A DNA stretch of 64,000 nucleotides from JAEULH01 sp963746275 (GTDB lineage: Bacteria > Pseudomonadota > Alphaproteobacteria > Rhodospirillales > Defluviicoccaceae): assembly GCA_963746275.1 (NCBI GenBank), contig CAVVAX010000033.1, forward strand, positions 1 through 64,000, in the 5' to 3' direction. Below, in pieces: positions 54,752-64,000 of this stretch. The position numbers and the translations under genes were made by a program. The notes beneath the pieces are model-generated. The model was not told the origin of the DNA and searched no databases. It saw only the letters and a list, made by a program, of their open reading frames with translations. How positions within the stretch are numbered: position 1 is the first letter of the stretch; every line of letters begins with the position of its first letter.

Positions 54752-55814
54752 GTGCGCATCCAGTCGTTCGCGATCACCGGGCTGTTCATCCTGGCTTCGA
54801 TCTTCGCGATCTACCTCGCCAAGCCGATCCTCATGCCGGTGGTCGCGGCCATCGTCCTCTACATCGTGCTGTGGCCGGCGGTGCGGCTGCTCGCCCGCTT
54901 CCGCGTCCCGACGCCGCTGGGCGCCGCGATCATCGTCTCCGGCCTTCTCGGCATCGCCGCCACCGGCGTCTACGTGCTCGCCGATCCGGCCGCGGCATGG
55001 CTGGCGCAGGCGCCAAAGGTGCTGAGCCAGGTCCAGGCGAAGATCAGGGCGCCGGTCGAGGAGCTGAACAGGGCGCGGGCGCAGGTCGAGAGTTCTGGTC
55101 GAAACTCGCCGCGGCAGCAGGGCGGCACCGGTGGCGCCCGATGGGGGCATGAAGGTCGGCGTCGTCAACGCCGCGATCATCGTCCTCGGGACGGTGCAAC
55201 AGGTGGGCGTGACGCTGCTCATCACCATCGCCCTGCTATTCCTTCTCCTCTCCTCGGGGACGATGTTTCAGGAGAAGCTGGTTCGCTCGCTGCCGCGCTT
55301 TCGCCACAAGAAGCAGGCGGTGGCCATCACCAACCAGATCCAGAAGGACATCTCCACCTACCTGGCGACGGTCTCGCTCATCAACGCCGGCCTCGGCCTC
55401 GCCATCGGCTTCGGCCTCTACGCCATCGGCCTGCCGAACGCGGCGTTGTGGGGGACCATGGCGGCCCTGCTCAACTTCGTGCCCTACATCGGCTTCGCCA
55501 TCGGCACGACGATCGTCTTCATCGTCGGCCTGCTCACCTTCGACACGCTGACGGCGGCGCTGATGCCGCCGCTGGTCTACATCGCCTGCAACGCGATCGA
55601 GGCCAACGCGATTACCCCGATCCTGCTCGGCCGCCGGTTGACGCTGAATGCCGTCGTCGTCTTCCTCGCCGTACTCATCTGGGGCTGGCTGTGGGGCGTC
55701 TCCGGCGCGCTGCTGGCCGTGCCGTTGCTGGCCATGATGAAGGTCATCGCCGACCGCGTCGATGGGCTCGGCGGCCTGAGCGAGTTCCTCAGCGGCCGCG
55801 AGACCGCGGCGTAA
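54752..55814 (+). CDS. AI-2E family (PerM/TqsA-like) permease, frameshifted
   Basis: A membrane protein of the AI-2 exporter superfamily. Spans begin SFAITGLFILASIFAIYLAKPILMP and VLYIVLWPAVRLLARF. After ELNRARAQVE at about 55090 a +1 change moves the frame to RVLVETRRGS and on through VNAAIIVLGTVQQVGVTLL, with the family-typical LNFVPYIGFAIG and NAIEANAITPILLGRRLTLNA. GTG 54752 is tentative: an Ala/Pro-rich N-terminal extension from ATG 54621 may belong to it but needs another shift. The transported substrate is unknown. Confidence 0.82.
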
Positions 55815-55921
55815 CCGCTTCCGGCACATCAGCGAGAAGCATCGGCAAGTTTGACCCCGATGGCGCAAGGCCCTATGTGTGCCGAAGAAAAACTGGCCGC
55901 GCCGAAAAAGGGAGTGTCTCA

Positions 55922-56128
55922 ATGCCGAACAGCGTCTATCGCAAGATCGAAGTGGTGGGGAGCTCCCCGAACAGCATCTCCGAGGCGATCACCAACGCCC
56001 TCGACACGACCGCGGCCGACGCCAAGCAGGGCTGGTTCGAGGTCACCGAGATCCGCGGCCACATCTCCGACGGCAAGGCCAGCGCTTACCAGGTGAGCCT
56101 GAAGGTCGGCGTCAAGATCGAGCCGTGA
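55922..56128 (+). CDS. Dodecin family flavin-binding protein
   Basis: A 68-residue dodecin: VYRKIEVVGSSPNSISEAITNAL, then GWFEVTEIRGHISDGKASAYQVSLKVGVKI. Dodecins assemble into dodecameric hollow spheres that store or buffer riboflavin, FMN or CoA. The key flavin-stacking Trp is at GWFEV. ATG 55922 follows GGGAGTGTC. Its 3' end overlaps the convergent c-di-GMP gene by 17 bases. Confidence 0.92.
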   Translation: MPNSVYRKIEVVGSSPNSISEAITNALDTTAADAKQGWFEVTEIRGHISDGKASAYQVSLKVGVKIEP

Positions 56129-58286
56129 CCAAGAGCGGCACCGGCCGCCGCCTTTCGCTCAACCAATCCTCGAACGCTTGTGCCGGCAGCGGCCGGCTGA
56201 ACAGATAACCCTGAGCCTCGTCGCAGCCGAGCCCGCTCAGCACCTGGAGCTGGGCTTCGGTCTCGACACCCTCCGCGATGACCTGCAGCCGCAGACTGTG
56301 GGCGAGCGCGATCGTGGCCTTGACGATGGCGCCGTCGTCGGCGTCGGTGACCAGGTCGCGGACGAAGGACCGGTCGATCTTGAGCGCGTCGAGGCGGAAC
56401 CGCTTCAGGTAGCTGAGCGACGAGTAGCCGGTGCCGAAGTCATCGATGGCGACGCCGACGCCAAGGTTGTTGAGCTCGTTGAGGATGGCGATGCTGTTGG
56501 CGCTGTCTTCGACAAGCATTCCTTCGGTCAGCTCCAGGTCGAGGAACTCCGGCGCCAGCGCCGTGGTCGCCAGGATCTCGGCGATGCCGGCGACGAGACG
56601 GGGCTGGCGGAACTGCGCCGCTGATAGGTTGACCGAGAGCTTGAGCGGGCCCAGGCCGCGCCTCGTCCAGGCGACGGTCTGGGCGCAGGCCTTGCGCAGC
56701 ACCCAGTCGCCGATCGGGACGATCAGGCCGGTCTCCTCGGCGATGGGGATGAACTCGACCGGCGGGACAATCGTCCCATCCGGCCGCCGCCAGCGGATCA
56801 GGGCTTCCATGCCGCTCGGCCGGCCCGTTGGGATGTCGATCTTGGGCTGGTAGTAGACGATGAACTCGTCGCGTTCGAGCGCCTTGCGCAGGTTGGTTTC
56901 CAGGGAGAAGCGCTTGACCGCCCGCTCGTTCAGCGAGGCGGTGTAGAACCGGCTGCAGGCGCGGCCCTGCTCCTTGGCGTGGAACATCGCCGCGTCGGCG
57001 TTTTTCAACAGGCTCTCGGCGTCGGCGCCGTCGACCGGGAAGACGCTGATGCCGATGCTCGCGGTGATCCGCACCTCGGTCGTGCCGATCACGATCGGTG
57101 CGGCCAGCGCCTCGGCGATGCGTCTCGCCGCGGCGGCGCTGTCCTCGGCGCGGCGCACCTCGCCGAGCACGACCACGAACTCGTCGCCACCGAGGCGGGA
57201 GACGGCATTGCCGGCGCCGAGGTCGGCGCTGCCCGCGCGGCCGTCCTCGCCGCTGAACACCCGGTCGCTGCCGCGCACGCAGCGGACCAGCCGCTGCGCC
57301 ACGTGCTGCAGGACCGACGTCGCCGGCGCCGTGGCCAAGGGTGTCGTTGATGCGCTTGAAGTGGTCGATGTCGAGGACGAGGATCGCCGACTCGCGGCCG
57401 TACCGGCGGCCGGCTTCCAGGGTCTGGGTGAGGATCTCGAGCAGGAACGTGCGGTTAGGCAGGCCGGTCACGGCATCGAAGTTGGCGAGGCTGCGGATGC
57501 GGTCCTCGGCCGTTCGGCGCTCGGTGATGTCCTGGGCAATCCCTACGACCTGCTCGACGGCGCCGGTATCGCCGACGACGGCGTCGCCTTCCTGGACGAT
57601 GACCAGTCGCGAGCCATCAGGGCGCGCGACGGCATACTCGATGCTGTGCGCCTTCCGCTCCTCGACGGTGCCACGCAAGACCGCGGCGACCCGCGGCCTG
57701 TCGGCCTCGTCGATCAGGGCGACGAAATCAGCGTGCGGCACCTCGCTCTCGCCGCTGCCGAGCCCGACCATCTCCGAGAGGCCCTCGGAGCAGTGCATCA
57801 GGCCCGTCGCCAGGTCCCATTGCCAGTGGCCGAGCCGCGCCATCCGCTGCGCCTGGGCGAGCCGCGCCTGGCTCTCGCGCAACTCGTCTTCGATGCCCTG
57901 CGTGCGAACGATGTAACGCAGCCGGTGGACCAGGATCGCGAGGTTGAGCGGCTTGGTGATGAACGTGGTTGCGCCGGCCTCGAAGGCGCGGTTGATCGAC
58001 TCGTCGTCGTCGAGGCCGGTCATCATCACGATCGGGATGTGCGCGCCGACGGCGCTGGCGCGGATGGCAGTGCAGGCGGCGAACCCGTCCATCCCGGGCA
58101 TGACGATGTCGAGCATGACGACGCTGGCGCGGACCTCCGCCAGCATCTCCACGGCGCTGGCGCCGTCGTCTGTCTCGACGACGGTGAAGCCGGCATCCTC
58201 CAGCGCTTCGCGCGCCATGAAGCGGACGACGGCGTCGTCGTCGACGAGCAGGATCACGGGCGCCTTGCCGGCGCCGCCGTGGGCGT

Positions 58287-58290
<4 letters not shown>
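56112..58290 (-). CDS. Response regulator with REC-PAS-GGDEF-EAL domains, frameshifted
   Basis: A c-di-GMP turnover response regulator, about 725 residues. The receiver domain (1-125) has LLVDDD and the phospho-Asp61 in VMLDIVMPGMDG. A PAS domain (about 140-265) ends in VVGIAQDITERR. GGDEF begins FDAVTGLPNR and has RLGGDEFVVVLGE; EAL has GMEALIRWRRP, NLSAAQF, ELTEGM, DDFGTGYSSLSYL, KIDRSFV and AEGVET. Both catalytic sets are intact, so synthesis and hydrolysis are both possible. The frame breaks by +1 at about 57325-57338, inside GGDEF. ATG 58290 overlaps the kinase stop. Confidence 0.9.
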
Positions 58291-61151
<2,861 letters not shown>

Positions 61152-61165
61152 CTCGGGTCCTCGGG

Positions 61166-61744
61166 CTACTCGATAACTTCAGTGGCGAGCCGCAATAGCG
61201 CGGCCTCGATGCGCAGGCCGGCCGCACGCGTCATCCGCAGGTCCACTTCGAAGCGGATCTTGTTGTCGACGATGACCAGTCCGACCATGCCGCCGGTGCT
61301 CGCGAACCGGTTCCGGTCGCTGACGGTCAGCGTGTGCGGCGCCTTGAGATGGGCGACGTAGCTGCTTTCCGGCTCATCGGCGCCGATGAAGGTGATGTGG
61401 CAGATGGGTGGTGCGGCGCGGTGCTGGTTGACGACGGCGAGCGCGCGACTGCCGACCGTCTTTCCGTTCATGGCCTGGGCGATGACGGGGAAGGCGTCGT
61501 CACCGTGGACGCAGACGCTCAGCGGCGCGTCGGCTGCCGCGAAGGCCGCGGCGGGCCACTCGACGAACTTGGCGAAGTTGTAGATGAACGCGGCCTTCAG
61601 CAGCATCTCGCGGTCGTTGGCTGACTCGGCTTGGACGGTGCTTTCCGGCAGCGCCAGCGCCAGGGCGGCAACCGCAGCCACCGCCCCGATCATTCGCCAC
61701 CGCCGCCCGGCAGGAAGGATCCAGTTCATCGACCGCTTGAGCAT
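61166..61744 (-). CDS. YfiR-like (DUF4154) periplasmic protein
   Basis: A 192-residue exported protein. The signal segment (MIGAVAAVAALALALPESTVQA) is followed by the DUF4154/YfiR pattern: LLKAAFIYNFAKFVEWP, LSVCVHGDDAF, ICHITFIGADEP, HTLTVSDRNRFASTGGMVGLV and the final IRFEVDLRMTRAAGLRIEAALLRLA. In Pseudomonas, YfiR holds the CHASE8 enzyme YfiN inactive. Here the cognate CHASE8 protein is the kinase 14 bases downstream. The Cys residues needed for YfiR redox control are only partly present (in SVCVHG and PPICHI). Confidence 0.88.
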   Translation of the reverse strand: MLKRSMNWILPAGRRWRMIGAVAAVAALALALPESTVQAESANDREMLLKAAFIYNFAKFVEWPAAAFAAADAPLSVCVHGDDAFPVIAQAMNGKTVGSRALAVVNQHRAAPPICHITFIGADEPESSYVAHLKAPHTLTVSDRNRFASTGGMVGLVIVDNKIRFEVDLRMTRAAGLRIEAALLRLATEVIE

Positions 61745-61769
61745 GTCTCGGCCCCGGCTGCCGCATCCG

Positions 61770-63776
61770 TCAGAAGCGCAGGGTCAGCTTGCCGTAGACG
61801 GCGCGCTCGACCTGCGTCGCCGCCAGCGGCAGCAGTTCAGGGACCGTTTCCTTGCGCCGGCTGTCGAGAAGGTTCTGGCCGACCAGCGAGAATTCGTGCC
61901 GTTGGTCGGCCTCCAGCCGAGGCGCGCATCCAGGGTGACGTAGCTCTCGATGCTCTGGTCGGTGAGGTTGTCGACGTAGCGCGGCCACAGATCAAACTCC
62001 CAGCCGCCGCCGAGGTCTATCATCGAGCGCAGCGACGCCTGGTGCTTCGGGCTCATCCCGTGCCCCACGGCGGCCGCATCAAGATCGTCGTGGAAGTAGG
62101 TGTAGGCCGCCTTCAGTCGCCACCAGGAGAACACCTCCCAGTCGGCCCCGACCTCGATGCCATAGGTTTCAGCGGAACCGTCGGAGGTTAGCTCCGACGG
62201 AACGACGACGCGCGGGACCGGCGAGAGCGCGAAGGAACGGCGCCCCTTCGCCAACCGTCCTCAGGTCGTCGTAAATGTTGTAGAAGCCGGCGATGTCGAA
62301 GGAGAGCCCGTCGATCGGCTGCGCCCGGTAGCCGAGCTCGAAGGACAGAAGGTCCTCGGCGACGATGTCGGGCTTGCCGGTGAAGACGATTTCGGTGGGA
62401 AACGGCATCGGGTTTACGAGGGTCGCAGGAGGAATGACGTCGACCCTGATGCGCGCGTCTTCCTCGCCGAGGACGGCACGTGGACCGCCCGCGACACTGC
62501 TCCCCAGACAGACTGGCTCGTCGTCGGTGTCCACAGGATGCGGGCGCTGCGGCTGGATCCGGAGGCCGGTAGTGTCGTTGTGCTCGACCTTCGAGCCGAT
62601 GGTGAAGCGCAGCTCGTCTTCGATCAGCGCGATCTCATCCTGCACGAAGGCGTTGAGGATGGAGTCGATGCGGTGGTTCGGGGTCGATGCGGGCGTAGAC
62701 GTTGTCGTCGAAGGTCGTCCGCGTGTAGCGGTAGCCGAGGCCCGAGACCACGGTGTTCCGGGAGAGCGGCTCGAACTCGTGCTGGCAGCTCGACGTCGGC
62801 GATGTCGGACATGATGCCGAGGCCCTGCTCCTCGACCTCGAAGCGGTCGTTGTAGCCCTGCAGCGTCAGGTTCGATGTTTTGGAGAGGTTCCGGCTCCAG
62901 CGCCCGAGGATGTTGCCGCCGCTGCTCCTGCCGCGGTCATCAAGAACGGCGAGGTAGGGCGGCGTCAGCAGCGGGCGGGGCAACGCGGTCGAGCCGTAGT
63001 CCTGCTCGTAAACATCGCCGCTTAGGGTGAAGCGGTCGCGGGCCGAAGGCCCGGCGTCGATGCGAAAGCCGGTGCGCACCTGATGGGTGGCGTCCGCGCC
63101 GCGGTCGCCCGAGGCCACCGGGCTGTCGTCGATAGTGAACGACTTGAGGTAGCCGCGGTAGGCGACCTTCTCGCCGGCCTTGCCGCCAAAGCGGGCGGTG
63201 CCGAAGCCGTACCCGCCGCGTGCCGCCACCACCGGAGAGCAGCGTGCCCTGCGTGTCGTTGGCGCTCTTGCTGATGATGTTGATGACGCCGTTGACGGCG
63301 TTGGCACCCCACATCGTGGCGCCCGGACCGCGGATCACCTCGATGCGCTCGACGTCCTCAAGCACGACGTCCTGGGCATCCCAGTAGACGCCGGAGAACA
63401 GCGGGCTGTAGACGCTGCGGCCGTCGATCAGGACCAGGAGCTTGCCGGAGAAGCGGCCGTTGAAGCCGCGGATCGAGACCGCCCACTTGTTCGCGTCGAT
63501 GCGCGCCACCTCGACGCCCGGGACCATCCGCAGCAACTCCGGCACGCTGGTGGCGCCGGACCGGCGGATGTCCTCCTGGCCGATGACGAAGATGGCGGCC
63601 GCCGCGTCGGCGACGCGCTGGCGGCGCTTCGACACCGACGTCACCTCGACGTCCATCAGCTCTTCCAGGCTGAGCTTGGTGAAGTCGACGTCGGCCGGGG
63701 CCTCGGCCCGCGAGGAGACGGGCGCAGCCGCCATGACCGCAGCCAGGATGAGCGGAGACAGAACCGGCGCGCTCAT
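61770..63776 (-). CDS. TonB-dependent receptor, frameshifted several times
   Basis: An outer-membrane TonB-dependent receptor, about 665 residues. ATG 63776 starts with a signal peptide (LSPLILAAVMAAAPVSSRAEA). LSLEELMDVEVTSVSKRRQRVADAAAAI and FVIGQEDIRRSGATSVPELLRMVPG form the plug, followed by RIEVIRGPGATMWGANAVNGVINII. Barrel strands continue in other frames (KAGEKVAYRGYLKSF; IVFTGKPDIVAEDLLSFELGYR; SAETYGIEVGADWEVFSWW) to the last strand RAVYGKLTLRF. About four net frame changes occur (near 63230, 62640-62780, 62240 and 61900). It lies 25 bases before the YfiR-like gene. Confidence 0.85.
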
Positions 63777-63924
63777 GTGCCGTGAGCGGCGGGTTCGGCG
63801 GTCGCGGATAGAGGCGCGCGGCGGAGGCATGAAGGCCGGAGTCCCTTGCTGGGGAAGCACACCGGCGCAGCCTGCCCGACAGGGATTAAGATTCTCTTTC
63901 GCCGTCCGGGGCCAGTTCGCAGTC

Positions 63925-63999
63925 TCAGAAGCGGACGGTCAGCCTGCCGTAGACGGCGCGCTCGGCCCGGGTAGGCGTCATCGACAGGAACTCAGGCAC
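63925..63999 (-). CDS. C-terminal end of a second TonB-dependent receptor
   Basis: Twenty-four codons ending ERAVYGRLTVRF and TGA, almost the same as the last strand of the receptor downstream (ERAVYGKLTLRF). A paralogous receptor therefore lies just outside the window on the same strand, and the two may be a tandem duplication. The 148-bp gap to the next receptor holds AGGCTGCGCCGG-type GC-rich sequence and no gene. Confidence 0.75.
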   Translation of the reverse strand: MPEFLSMTPTRAERAVYGRLTVRF

Positions 64000-64000
64000 G

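Overview
This window looks like a chromosomal stretch of a high-GC alphaproteobacterium, probably Rhodospirillales-like. Support comes from a PstA with the long N-terminal extension common in that class, a class II-type EPSP synthase, a TIGR02300 (FYDLN-acid) protein, a CimA-type citramalate synthase, CbiMNQO, and the glgP/glgA glycogen genes. No rRNA is present, so the genus cannot be fixed. A glycogen-accumulating Defluviicoccus-like organism would fit, but that is inference.

Layout. 1-4.1 kb: phosphate operon pstC(partial)-pstA-pstB-phoU-phoB. 4.2-6.9 kb (minus): a GltS-type Na+/glutamate symporter followed by a TAXI-family binding lipoprotein. 7-9.4 kb: a lipoprotein, a 2OG-Fe(II) oxygenase and a CorA-like channel. 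9.5-13.2 kb: a GIY-YIG-like/glycosyltransferase fusion, a PRC-barrel protein, a 16-bp tandem repeat just before serA, and a DUF2795 protein. 13.3-17.4 kb: a second GltS, an AT-richer membrane gene, an SDR with the halohydrin dehalogenase signature, and an SbtA/SbtB bicarbonate transporter pair. The segment between gltS-2 and sbtA is bounded by two copies of the 36-bp 3' end of gltS. 17.4-21 kb: a fluoride riboswitch ahead of MFS-fluC-DUF190-enolase. 21-32.5 kb: an RND efflux pair, an EF-hand protein, a glycine-zipper lipoprotein, a patatin, a GntP permease, and a cobalamin riboswitch ahead of cbiMNQO. 32.5-37.1 kb: aroA, a TIGR02300 protein, tRNA-Ala(GGC), and an IS with 4-bp target duplication inside a small gene, next to a decayed beta-carbonic anhydrase. 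37.2-43.3 kb: trmJ, cimA, a serine acetyltransferase-like protein, an MFS exporter, an HDAC-like deacetylase and a cold-shock protein. 43.4-48 kb: a decayed MazEF pair, then xseB-ispA-dxs-tlyA. 48-56 kb: glgP, glgA, LysR/pirin, an AI-2E-type permease and dodecin. 56-64 kb (minus): two TonB-dependent receptors, a YfiR-like protein, a CHASE8-like hybrid histidine kinase and a REC-PAS-GGDEF-EAL regulator.

The signalling block at the right end is the strongest candidate for an under-described system. It resembles YfiBNR, but the CHASE8-type sensor carries a phosphorelay kinase and the c-di-GMP enzyme is a separate response regulator. The fluoride operon is the clearest regulated stress unit.

Many otherwise well-conserved genes are broken by single-base changes, mostly net +1: the MFS, fluC (twice), eno, the RND adaptor, the EF-hand gene, TIGR02300, tlyA (twice), glgP, the AI-2E-type permease, the GGDEF-EAL gene and the TonB receptor (several). 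Essential and accessory genes are hit alike, so assembly or sequencing indels are more likely than decay. These are annotated as single frameshifted genes. The mazF, beta-carbonic anhydrase and IS-disrupted loci look truly degenerate.
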